Source: Chromatiales bacterium (ex Bugula neritina AB1) | GTDB taxonomy: Bacteria > Pseudomonadota > Gammaproteobacteria > Granulosicoccales > Granulosicoccaceae | Assembly (NCBI GenBank): GCA_001730015.1 | Contig: MDLA01000158.1 | Location: forward strand, 32,434-96,433 | Length of the DNA: 64,000 nucleotides | Direction of reading: 5' to 3' | Shown here: piece by piece, positions 36,687-44,598 of the stretch | How positions within the stretch are numbered: position 1 is the first letter of the stretch | How the letters are laid out: every line of letters begins with the position of its first letter | Position numbers and translations under genes: made by a program | Notes under the pieces: generated by a model | What the model saw: only the letters and a program-made list of their open reading frames with translations | Databases searched by the model: none | Told to the model about the DNA's origin: nothing

Positions 36687-37613
36687 ATGAACCCGACTAC
36701 TGACATCAGCAACGTTTCCCGCTACCTGACAACCTTGCAGAGTCGCATCAGCGATGCCATCAAAGCTATAGACCCGCAAGCCGAATTAACCGAAGACAGC
36801 TGGCAGCGCGAGGGCGGTGGTGGCGGCATCAGCCGTGTGTTCTCCAATGGATCCGTATTCGAACAGGCGGGCATTAACTTTTCCCACGTATTCGGTAAAA
36901 ATCTGCCCCCTTCTGCCACCGCCGGCCGAGAGAATCTGGCTGGCAGAGGCTTCCAGGCCATGGGGGCGTCTCTGGTGTTTCATCCGCGCAATCCGCACGC
37001 GCCGACAACTCATTGCAATGTGAGGTTTTTTGTCGCCGAAAAAGAAGACGAGGACCCGATATGGTGGTTCGGGGGTGGCTTCGATCTAACACCCTACTAT
37101 GGCAACCCGGACGATTGCCGGCACTGGCATCAGGTGGCGAAAGATGCCTGCGATCCATTCGGTGAAACCCTTTATCCCCGATTTAAAAAATGGTGCGACG
37201 AGTACTTTTATTTAAAGCACAGAAACGAACCACGCGGTATTGGCGGCATCTTTTTCGACGATTTCAATGAACGCGATTTCAACCACAGCTTCGCTTTTAT
37301 GCAAAGTATCGGTGATGCCTTTCTACCCGCTTACCAGCCCATCATCGAGCGCCGCAAAGATATTCCGTTCACCGACCAGCAGCGAGAGTTTCAACTCTAT
37401 CGCCGTGGACGCTACGTAGAGTTCAACCTGGTTTTTGACCGAGGCACTCTGTTCGGGCTGCAGTCGGGCGGGCGGGTCGAATCGATCCTGATGTCACTGC
37501 CGCCGATGGTCCGCTGGCAATATAACTGGTCGCCGGAAGCGGGCTCAGCTGAAGCACAGTTATACGACTACTACCTGACCGACCGCGACTGGCTTGAACT
37601 GGAACCTGGCTGA
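36687..37613 (+). CDS. hemF: Oxygen-dependent coproporphyrinogen III oxidase
   Basis: A 308-residue HemF, converting coproporphyrinogen III to protoporphyrinogen IX with oxygen. Diagnostic segments are REGGGGGISRVFSNGSVFEQAGIN, FHPRNPHAPTTHCNVRFF, WWFGGGFDLTPYY and HRNEPRGIGGIFFDDFN, then RRGRYVEFNLVFDRGTLFGLQSGGRVESILMSLPP. The length matches E. coli (299). It implies aerobic haem synthesis. aroE, often next, is absent; a weak hairpin follows. Confidence 0.96.
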   Translation: MNPTTDISNVSRYLTTLQSRISDAIKAIDPQAELTEDSWQREGGGGGISRVFSNGSVFEQAGINFSHVFGKNLPPSATAGRENLAGRGFQAMGASLVFHPRNPHAPTTHCNVRFFVAEKEDEDPIWWFGGGFDLTPYYGNPDDCRHWHQVAKDACDPFGETLYPRFKKWCDEYFYLKHRNEPRGIGGIFFDDFNERDFNHSFAFMQSIGDAFLPAYQPIIERRKDIPFTDQQREFQLYRRGRYVEFNLVFDRGTLFGLQSGGRVESILMSLPPMVRWQYNWSPEAGSAEAQLYDYYLTDRDWLELEPG

Positions 37614-37657
37614 TACCGGCTACGTAAAGCCCTGCTGTTCAGTTCCAGAAACGCTTC

Positions 37658-37677
37658 CGCCGCTCACCGGTGCGGCG
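37658..37677 (+). terminator. Possible hemF terminator
   Basis: A 6-bp GC stem (CGCCGC/GCGGCG) with an 8-base loop is followed by TTGTAACAATTCC, about 45 bp after the hemF stop. The T-run is poor. The rest of the 297-bp gap to the next gene holds nothing else I can support. Confidence 0.35.
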
Positions 37678-37910
37678 TTGTAACAATTCCTTTTCACGGA
37701 AATTACTGAACCGCAATCTGCATTCGATGGCTGAATTTTTTGTGAAGGAGCACACACCCGACACCTGAACTGCTTGGCATTATCTGGCGCTCCCGCTGCC
37801 GATCTGCGATGCGCTTCACAATGCATCTGTGACTGGCGTTCCGCTCAACTGGCGTCGATTTCTCATTATAGCCAGCAATCATCAGACGCCCCCGCACCAG
37901 GTTTCACTTC

Positions 37911-39011
37911 ATGAGAGTTCCTAGTTTGTCGACGGCGATGATCGCTATCGCGCTGTTATCATCTACCGTCAATGCCGCTGCCTATATTGCTGTTCAGGTT
38001 GAAGCGGAGAACTACCAGTCCAAACACAGTGACTGGCGTGTATTCAGCGACAACAGCAATCCGAATGTACGACCGGATCCGGACGGCTCACACCACTCAA
38101 GCGCCAGTGGTCGTGCATACGTGGAACTGCTGCCCGATACACGGGTGACTCACGGAGACCAGCTCGTTAGTGGTCGGAACTTCTGGAATGAAGCCGGTAC
38201 CGGACCAAGCCTGAGCTACAGTGTTAATATCCCTGAAGCCGGGCGTTATCTGGTATTCGCAAGAGCTTACTCTACCGGCAGCGAAGACAACGGCATTCAC
38301 GTGGGCCTGAATAACAGCAATCCAGCCAGTGGCCATCGTATGCAATGGTGTAACGGCAAAAACCAGTGGACTTGGTCCAGCGCTCAACGAACCAGCAGCA
38401 ATCATTGCGGCGTTGCACGCAATATCTACCTCGACTTCTCGTTCGCCGGCGCAAACACGGTAACTTTCTCCGCCCGCGAAGACGGTTTTGAGCTTGATAA
38501 GTTTATCCTCATAAAAGAATCAGAAAGCGCACTTCGATGCGCTCCGCAGGGCGCGAGTCAGATAAATTGCAACCTACCGACAAGCAACAATAACTCGCCT
38601 CAGCCGATGCAACCCACCAATCCACCTCCAGCGCCGGTACAGCCAGCACCTGAACCACAAGCCCCCGTTAATAACGACAACAGCACAATGACCAGCGAGA
38701 TCGTCGCCTGCACCAGCGCTAATTCCGACCCGGATGGCGATGGCTATGGCTGGGAAAACCAGCGTACATGCATAGCTACAGCTGCAAATGCAGCTACGCC
38801 TCAGAGCAGCAGCACACTGCCGCGATGCCAGTCTGATTTCACTGACCCCGATGGAGACGGCTATGGCTGGGAAAACAACCAGTCCTGTCTGGCCGCTGAT
38901 GCAGCAGCTTCTGCAAACAATGCGGCTGTAATCCCGTGCCGATTGAGCAATAGCGATTCAGACGGAGACGGATGGGGCTGGGAGAACAATCAGTCCTGCC
39001 GCGTTCAGTAA
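37911..39011 (+). CDS. Secreted carbohydrate-binding-like protein with three DGDGxGWEN repeats
   Basis: A 366-residue exported protein. MRVPSLSTAMIAIALLSSTVNAAA is a signal peptide. Residues about 25-205 look like a beta-sandwich carbohydrate-binding module: VEAENYQSKHSDW at the start, YVELLPDTRV, AGRYLVFARAYSTGSEDNGIHVGL and FSAREDGFELDKFIL at the end. A proline-rich linker (about 215-250) leads to three repeats, each with a Cys, an acidic DxDGDG loop, a GWEN core and a closing Cys, near residues 268-287, 304-325 and 342-363. Such loops suggest calcium binding with one disulfide per repeat. No catalytic domain is visible, so it may be an adhesin or polysaccharide-binding accessory protein. 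Confidence 0.75.
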   Translation: MRVPSLSTAMIAIALLSSTVNAAAYIAVQVEAENYQSKHSDWRVFSDNSNPNVRPDPDGSHHSSASGRAYVELLPDTRVTHGDQLVSGRNFWNEAGTGPSLSYSVNIPEAGRYLVFARAYSTGSEDNGIHVGLNNSNPASGHRMQWCNGKNQWTWSSAQRTSSNHCGVARNIYLDFSFAGANTVTFSAREDGFELDKFILIKESESALRCAPQGASQINCNLPTSNNNSPQPMQPTNPPPAPVQPAPEPQAPVNNDNSTMTSEIVACTSANSDPDGDGYGWENQRTCIATAANAATPQSSSTLPRCQSDFTDPDGDGYGWENNQSCLAADAAASANNAAVIPCRLSNSDSDGDGWGWENNQSCRVQ

Positions 39012-39026
39012 ACAACAGATGCACAG

Positions 39027-39050
39027 CCCCGGATTCCAGCGAGTCCGGGG
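39027..39050 (+). terminator. Probable terminator of the repeat protein gene
   Basis: A perfect CCCCGGA/TCCGGGG stem with a 10-base loop lies 16 bp past the stop codon. It is followed by AACTTGCTGTATTT, which is T-containing but not a clean run. Confidence 0.5.
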
Positions 39051-39066
39051 AACTTGCTGTATTTAA

Positions 39067-39241
39067 CCCGCATTATTCACGGGTTTGACGGAATCTCACT
39101 TGATCTTTGATTCCACAAAGAATTTTTTTCTCTTGCAATTATCAGGAAGTATTCGACTCGAGAAGAAAATCCACTGTGAAAACCCTTGCCGTGAATAAAC
39201 AAGTTTACGCGATATCCTCGCCACCCAATGAATAATGCGGG
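39067..39241 (-). mobile_element. Repeat family A, copy 2 (complete, TTAA target duplication)
   Basis: A complete 175-bp copy, oriented opposite to the other three. The ends are CCCGCATTATTCACGGG and a nearly perfect inverted copy, and TTAA flanks both sides exactly (39063-39066, 39242-39245). It has the family core (CACAGTGGATTTTC facing an inverted GAAAATTC.. arm, with GATATCGCG near one end). It lies between two convergent genes. There is no open frame. Confidence 0.85.
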
Positions 39242-39257
39242 TTAAACCGGCAGCCCG

Positions 39258-39977
39258 TTACTCGAGACTATCGGCCAGAAAATCTGTCATGCTGCGCCAC
39301 GATCGTTTGTCAGCTGCACTACTGTAAACCGTTCCCGCTTCCGGGCTGGCTGCAGCCGGGTTGGTAAATGCATGCACAGTATTACCGTACGCATGTATCT
39401 GCCAATCAGCCCCGGCCTCGGTTAATTCAGTTGCCAGTGTTGTCATGGATTCAGGGTCAGCCATGGGATCATCGTATCCATGCAGCACAAGCACACGGGC
39501 GTTTACCTGTCTGCCCGCCGTGTTCCCCGGAGGCGTAAATAATCCATGAAAACTGGCAACGGCTTTCACGTCGCTACCGGTTCGCGCCAGATCCAGAACG
39601 CATAAACCGCCAAAGCAATAGCCGATTGCAGCAATTTTGCTTCTATCAGCCTGTGGCAGATCCCGAGCGACATCAACCGCTGTTTCCATTCGCGCCTGCA
39701 GCAACAGCCGGTCCTCCAGAAGCGGTGCCATCAACAGCCGATTCTCATCCGGATTAGAGCCTCTTTTACCTTTACCGTAGAGATCTATAGCAAAACCGAC
39801 ATACCCGAGTCGCGCCAGGTCCCGGGCCTTTTGCTCGGCAAACTCATCCCGGCCACCCCAGGCATGAGAAACCAGCACTACAGGTCGAGCCCTTTCACTG
39901 GCATTATCGACAGCAACAAACCCTTCAAACACCATTTCTCTATGTTTGTACTCTAATAGACGGGTCTCGACAGCCAT
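39258..39977 (-). CDS. Dienelactone hydrolase family protein
   Basis: A 239-residue alpha/beta hydrolase. The nucleophile elbow is GYCFGG with Cys near residue 121 in place of Ser, as in dienelactone hydrolase; the acid is in VLHGYDDPMAD and the His in NTVHAFTNP. The oxyanion region SHAWGGRDEF and AIDLYGKGKRG are typical of the family. Substrates range over lactones and esters, so none can be assigned. It is a single gene beside repeat copy 2, with no chlorocatechol genes nearby. Confidence 0.86.
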   Translation of the reverse strand: MAVETRLLEYKHREMVFEGFVAVDNASERARPVVLVSHAWGGRDEFAEQKARDLARLGYVGFAIDLYGKGKRGSNPDENRLLMAPLLEDRLLLQARMETAVDVARDLPQADRSKIAAIGYCFGGLCVLDLARTGSDVKAVASFHGLFTPPGNTAGRQVNARVLVLHGYDDPMADPESMTTLATELTEAGADWQIHAYGNTVHAFTNPAAASPEAGTVYSSAADKRSWRSMTDFLADSLE

Positions 39978-40106
39978 TATCCTTCCTCTTCAGAAATGTA
40001 TGCACCCTTTAGATTAGCCTAAATTACTCATAACGGCATGCACGGACAGGGAAAATTATCTGATTGTCAGAACGCAGCAGAGCTTTCAAGCCACAGGCTG
40101 ACTTCA

Positions 40107-41000
40107 CTAACGCGGGATTTTCACTGCGCGAAAAAATACATTTTTGTGGCCTCCGCCAAGCGGGTTCTTTTTATAGATTCGATCACAGCCGCGATCCCCA
40201 TCATTTGCATCGCTATCAGGCCGGGTAACCTTGCCATCATCACTGAGTACCAGCCAGTGATCCGCAAACTCAATCAGTGCTTCAGCGTTAATACCAGCAG
40301 GGATCTCCGCCACTTCGCGAGCGACAGAGCCCGGCGCCCAGTGAAAAAGCGCAAAGTGTCCACCTCCACCTGTGTTTCCGGCAATAAGCAGATAGCCATC
40401 GGCAACAGATATGATATCGCGGATACCTCTACCGCCCAGGTCGAGAAGATAGTGGCCTGCCGGCACTAATCCGGCAGCTGTATTGCGCAAGCGAATCACC
40501 AGTGCGCTATCTGACGACAGCGGCGACCGCAGAGCCACCAGCAGATTGCCATCAGCATCTGCTGCCAACCCTTCTATATTGAATCCACCTTTTTTCGGCG
40601 GTCTCTGCAGCACCTCGTCGGTCAGAATGGATCTTATAGAATTATCACTCAATAATAATGGCAAAATATCTGCGGGACTTCTGGTAATGGCTAACTGCCC
40701 CTCTGACGAAATCACCGAGCCGGTTTGAAACAGCACATGGCGATTAGGCGCATGTTCCGCACTGCCATCGAGACCATGCGATCCGATCCACCAGATAGAA
40801 TCGCCGCTGATTGCCGCGCCTTCGATATCAGCTTCAGCTCGCCCGTCGAGCTGCAACATTTCGTGAAAAGGAATTTCCTGCTGGTATCTGCCGCCATCTA
40901 TATCAAACAGATAAAATGAATTGCGTTCATCATAGGCAACCAGGAGCTGTTTTTCACCAAGCCGCACTGCTGCCGAGCCATCACATATACCTTCAAACAC
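40107..41000 (-). CDS. DUF3616 domain protein, probably a lipoprotein with an unannotated leader
   Basis: A 297-residue protein from the GTG at 41000. It has beta-propeller-like repeats: FEGICDGSAAV at the start, IEGAAISGDSIWWIGSHG, FNIEGLAADADGNLLVALRSP and LGGRGIRDIISVADGYLLIAG, which are the DUF3616 pattern; the function is unknown. The same frame stays open upstream to about 41198 and encodes IPRIRPRGICYAIILVLCSSC, a convincing lipoprotein signal, followed by a polar linker. That stretch has no ATG, GTG or TTG before the leader; a CTG at 41168 would give 353 residues. The real start is therefore unsettled. Confidence 0.72.
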   Translation of the reverse strand: MFEGICDGSAAVRLGEKQLLVAYDERNSFYLFDIDGGRYQQEIPFHEMLQLDGRAEADIEGAAISGDSIWWIGSHGLDGSAEHAPNRHVLFQTGSVISSEGQLAITRSPADILPLLLSDNSIRSILTDEVLQRPPKKGGFNIEGLAADADGNLLVALRSPLSSDSALVIRLRNTAAGLVPAGHYLLDLGGRGIRDIISVADGYLLIAGNTGGGGHFALFHWAPGSVAREVAEIPAGINAEALIEFADHWLVLSDDGKVTRPDSDANDGDRGCDRIYKKNPLGGGHKNVFFRAVKIPR

Positions 41001-41221
41001 AACGGTGGCCGGCTGTCGTTGCGCAACGTCGCTGGCGTCTGTAGATGGATTATCTAGAGAGAGATTTTTGGGTAACCGATCAGCAGACTGGTGTTCGTTA
41101 TTACATGACGAACACAGAACCAGAATTATAGCGTAGCAAATACCACGTGGCCGGATGCGCGGTATCAGTAAATTACGTAAGGTATCAATTGCTTCTATCC
41201 ACGAATGGCCGAGGTTTTAAA

Positions 41222-42088
41222 TCAGTGCACCATCACTGTGACTATATCGGTGTTTTTCATCAGGTGACGCGTAACGCCACCAAACAAAAGCTGCCGCGGC
41301 CGCGCTCTGCTATAACCACCGACCACTAGAAAATCCGCTTTCATCTCTCTGCAACGATCCAGCAACGCCTCGCCCGATGACTTTTCACCACGGTTTAGTA
41401 TCTTTACGCCGGCTTCAATACCGTGCGTTCGCAAATAATCCTGTACCAGTGCGACCCTGCGACTACGCTCTCTGGATACAACAAGCGTTACATTACCCAT
41501 CATGCGAAGCCAGGGGATTGTCATCGCCAACGCTCTTGAGGACTGCACGCTTTCATTCCAGCCGATTGCTGCATTTTCGCAATGCCGTGCATCCCACTTC
41601 TGCGGCACTATTAAAACCGGCCGACCTGACCCCAGCATTATAGATTCCAGAGTTTCACCAACCGGAGTCTGGCGTACCGTATTAACTCCAAGCTGAGGCG
41701 AGGCGATAGCCGTTACATCGGACAACCGGGCGCGTTCAATCAGGACATCCACAGGACGACCTTCGACTACCTCAAACGATGCCGTTACCTCATCGCTGAA
41801 TGTGCCTGTCTCAGTGATTTCAACCCCAGCCGATTCACAGGCGGCAACAAACCGCTCACCGATTTTACCGGCAACTCGCTGTGACGCCTGCGCTGTCTCC
41901 TGTAATACCGCTTCTTTCAGCGCCCCGGTTAAATTAGAAAAAACAAACGGTACACTCGCTGTATCCTGACGGGCATGCACGGCTGTAATGTGCGCACCGA
42001 ATCGACGCGCCACAACAAACGCAGATTGCAGCACATCAAAGCATCGCTCCCCTTCATTCAACGGCACCAATACGGATTTAATTGCCAT
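41222..42088 (-). CDS. Universal stress protein with two UspA domains
   Basis: A 288-residue tandem UspA protein. The first domain starts MAIKSVLVPLNEGERCFDVLQSA, and the second (after the midpoint) ends with VVGGYSRARPRQLLFGGVTRHLM, close to the nucleotide-binding G-x2-G-x9-G pattern. The ATG at 42088 has GGGA nearby; the frame to 42100 only adds four residues. It is the last gene of the GntR-led formyl-CoA operon, 104 bp after the formyltransferase-like gene. Its role there is unknown. Confidence 0.85.
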   Translation of the reverse strand: MAIKSVLVPLNEGERCFDVLQSAFVVARRFGAHITAVHARQDTASVPFVFSNLTGALKEAVLQETAQASQRVAGKIGERFVAACESAGVEITETGTFSDEVTASFEVVEGRPVDVLIERARLSDVTAIASPQLGVNTVRQTPVGETLESIMLGSGRPVLIVPQKWDARHCENAAIGWNESVQSSRALAMTIPWLRMMGNVTLVVSRERSRRVALVQDYLRTHGIEAGVKILNRGEKSSGEALLDRCREMKADFLVVGGYSRARPRQLLFGGVTRHLMKNTDIVTVMVH

Positions 42089-42192
42089 TTTTTCCCACAC
42101 TCAAAATTGATCACAACTGAACCGGAATTACTGAACCGACGTTCTATTATAGCCACAAGATAATTGCTGTCAGATCGGTATAAGGGGTTGTT

Positions 42193-43125
42193 TTAACTCT
42201 CAGACGGCTTCGAACCAACCCGATCACCTACTTTCAGACCCGTTCTTTCCGCATACTGCAATGCAGTAATTTTGTCTTCTTCATCAACCTTCACCTGCAT
42301 TACCATAATACTTCCTTTATCAGCAGCAATGGTGATTCCACCCTCCCCACTGATATCTGTAATCTGCCCGGGCTCAACCGCCATGCTACCAGCCAGGGCG
42401 GAATCATAGATAGTTACTTTCCTGCCTGCGATCATTGTCCAGGCACCCGGCTGCGGATTACAGCCTCTGATCAGATTGTAGACAGTCGTAGCGGGTTTAT
42501 ACCAATCGATCTCAGCGTCTTTCTGTCGACACCAGCCTTCATAGCTACCGGCAGCGGGATCCTGCGGGTCTTTCGGAGCGCGACCCGATTCGATTCGATC
42601 AATCGACTCAAGAATGGCATCCACCCCCATCGGATAGAGCGAGTTGAAATAAACAGAGCCAGCCGTGTCATCGGGGCCAATAGCAACATCTTTCTGCAAT
42701 AGTACTGGGCCCGTGTCAAGCCCGCTGTCAGGCCAGAAAATCGTTAAGCCGGTATTTGTTTCACCGTTGATGATCGACCAGTTAATTGAGCTGGGCCCTC
42801 TATGCATAGGCAATAACGAAGGATGATACTGGATAGATCCCATAACCGGGGCATTTAACACCTCTTCAGGAACATACGCCGTTACATACGCCATTACGCA
42901 AAGATCAGCATTATGTGACCTGAATTTTTCCAATTCTACAGGGTCCGCCCACGACGCTGGCTGATTTACTTCGAACCCTAGATGCAAAGCATACTCTTTC
43001 AGAGGATCACTGCGGCCGCCAGCGTCCGGAGCACAATAGACGGCCACGACATCATCACCACGATCCAGCAAAGCTTCGAGCACCGATTTTCCAAATGCCT
43101 GCTGACCGTGTACCACTATTCGCAT
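42193..43125 (-). CDS. 10-formyltetrahydrofolate hydrolase-like formyltransferase
   Basis: A 310-residue protein resembling the N-terminal hydrolase domain of animal 10-formyl-THF dehydrogenase (ALDH1L1) more than Fmt. QYHPSLLPMHRGPSSINWSI supplies the catalytic His (101) and FWPDSGLDTGP the catalytic Asp (137), 36 residues apart as in ALDH1L1. YEGWCRQKDAEIDWYKPA and IRGCNPQPGAWTM also match. There is no ALDH domain. It is not the housekeeping Fmt, which is at 28231. Beside formyl-CoA transferase it probably moves or releases a formyl group between folate and CoA or water; the direction is inference. Confidence 0.85.
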   Translation of the reverse strand: MRIVVHGQQAFGKSVLEALLDRGDDVVAVYCAPDAGGRSDPLKEYALHLGFEVNQPASWADPVELEKFRSHNADLCVMAYVTAYVPEEVLNAPVMGSIQYHPSLLPMHRGPSSINWSIINGETNTGLTIFWPDSGLDTGPVLLQKDVAIGPDDTAGSVYFNSLYPMGVDAILESIDRIESGRAPKDPQDPAAGSYEGWCRQKDAEIDWYKPATTVYNLIRGCNPQPGAWTMIAGRKVTIYDSALAGSMAVEPGQITDISGEGGITIAADKGSIMVMQVKVDEEDKITALQYAERTGLKVGDRVGSKPSES

Positions 43126-43164
43126 TTCAATCTCCCTGGCATAACTAAATTACGAACATGCAGA

Positions 43165-44412
43165 TTACACTGCGCCAGAGGCTTTGATCTCATCTATTTC
43201 AGAGGATGAATAGCCGAGAAACCCTGCCAGAACCTCTTCAGTGTGCTCCCCCAGCAAGGGAGATCGGGTCACATCTACCGGTGAATCAGACAATTTTATA
43301 GGACAGCCCACCGTTAGATATTTGCCGCGCTGCGGATGATCAACTTCAACAATTGTTCCGGTTTCACGCAACGATGGTTCTTCCGCTATTTCCTTCATCG
43401 ATAAAATCGGCCCGACCGGTATATTCATCGGGTTGCAGATATCCATTACCTCAAATTTGGTTTTGGTCATCGTCCACTGCTCTACTGCTTCGAATACCTC
43501 GGTCAATCGAGTAAGCCGGGCTTTCGGTGTGGCGTAGTTTTCGTCTTCTTTCCATTCCGGCTTACCAATTACATCGCAGACATTTTTCCACACAGCAGCC
43601 TGGGTAATAAAATAGGTATAGGCATTTTTGTCTGTCTCCCAACCTTTGCATTTCAATATTCGCCCCGGCTGTCCGCCGCCCGAATCGTTACCCGCCCGGG
43701 GTGTAGCATCTTCAAACGGTACACCTTCTCCAAACTGCGAATACTCCTGCAAGGGCCCGCTTGCCAGCCGCTGCTGATCACGTAACTTCACGCGACACAG
43801 ATTCAAAACACCATCCTGCATTGCTGCACTCACCTTCTGCCCGCGCCCGGTTTGTTCACGCTGATAGAGTGCGGTAACAATACCCAGCGCCAGATGCAAG
43901 CCGGTTCCTGAATCACCGATCTGCGCCCCGGTTACAACCGGCGGACCATCTAGAAAGCCGGTAGTCGAAGCAGAACCACCTGCACACTGAGCAACGTTTT
44001 CATAGACCTTGCAATCGGCATAGGGACCCGGTCCGAAACCCTTGATCGAAGCTAGAATCATTCGCGGATTCAATTCCTGAATGCGCTCCCAGGTGAATCC
44101 CATGCGGTCCAGCGCACCCGGTGCGAAATTCTCAACCATGATGTCGCATTCCCTGATCAGGCGTTCGAGAACTTCTTTTCCGGTTTCATTTTTCGTATTA
44201 AGCGTCAGCGAACGCTTGTTATGGTTAAGCATCGTAAAATAAAGCGAATCTGCGCCTTCAACGTCAACCAGCTGTTTGCGGGTAGCATCGCCGACACCCG
44301 GCCTTTCGACCTTGATCACATCAGCGCCGAAGAATCCAAGGAGTTGAGTACAGGTAGGGCCGGATTGTACATGCGTAAAATCCAATACCTTGACGCCTTC
44401 AAGTGCTTTCAT
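43165..44412 (-). CDS. frc: Formyl-CoA:oxalate CoA-transferase-type enzyme
   Basis: A 415-residue class III (CaiB/BaiF) CoA-transferase very close to Oxalobacter Frc and E. coli YfdW. VQSGPTCTQLLGFFGADVIKVERPG carries the conserved Gln, VENVAQCAGGSASTTGF-like sequence and TGAQIGDSGTGLHL contains the catalytic Asp (167 here, 169 in Oxalobacter). AMQDGVLNLCRVKLRDQQRL and the glycine loop SGGGQPG with LKCKGWETD also match. It moves CoA from formyl-CoA to oxalate or another acid, releasing formate. It is followed 39 bp later by the formyl-folate hydrolase-like gene and preceded by the ThDP enzyme. Confidence 0.87.
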   Translation of the reverse strand: MKALEGVKVLDFTHVQSGPTCTQLLGFFGADVIKVERPGVGDATRKQLVDVEGADSLYFTMLNHNKRSLTLNTKNETGKEVLERLIRECDIMVENFAPGALDRMGFTWERIQELNPRMILASIKGFGPGPYADCKVYENVAQCAGGSASTTGFLDGPPVVTGAQIGDSGTGLHLALGIVTALYQREQTGRGQKVSAAMQDGVLNLCRVKLRDQQRLASGPLQEYSQFGEGVPFEDATPRAGNDSGGGQPGRILKCKGWETDKNAYTYFITQAAVWKNVCDVIGKPEWKEDENYATPKARLTRLTEVFEAVEQWTMTKTKFEVMDICNPMNIPVGPILSMKEIAEEPSLRETGTIVEVDHPQRGKYLTVGCPIKLSDSPVDVTRSPLLGEHTEEVLAGFLGYSSSEIDEIKASGAV

Positions 44413-44598
44413 ATCGTGCTTGTTCTCTTAACTCGGTTTGTTTATAAGTTGTTGTTTATAGTGGTCTGACTCGCGGTTTCCTTTACTCCCGACACGAGTC
44501 ACACCGCGAACCTGCAAGGCAAATCAGCCGGGCTGCAAGAGATAAGGAAAAACCGTCATCCCGAGCAACCCGGTATTTACCGATTATAGATCGGCATG

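Noticed and set aside
44413..44598. Partly complementary ACTCG/CGAGT segments between the ThDP enzyme and frc.
   Set aside because: The pairing is short and interrupted and there is no T-run, so I do not call a terminator or attenuator.
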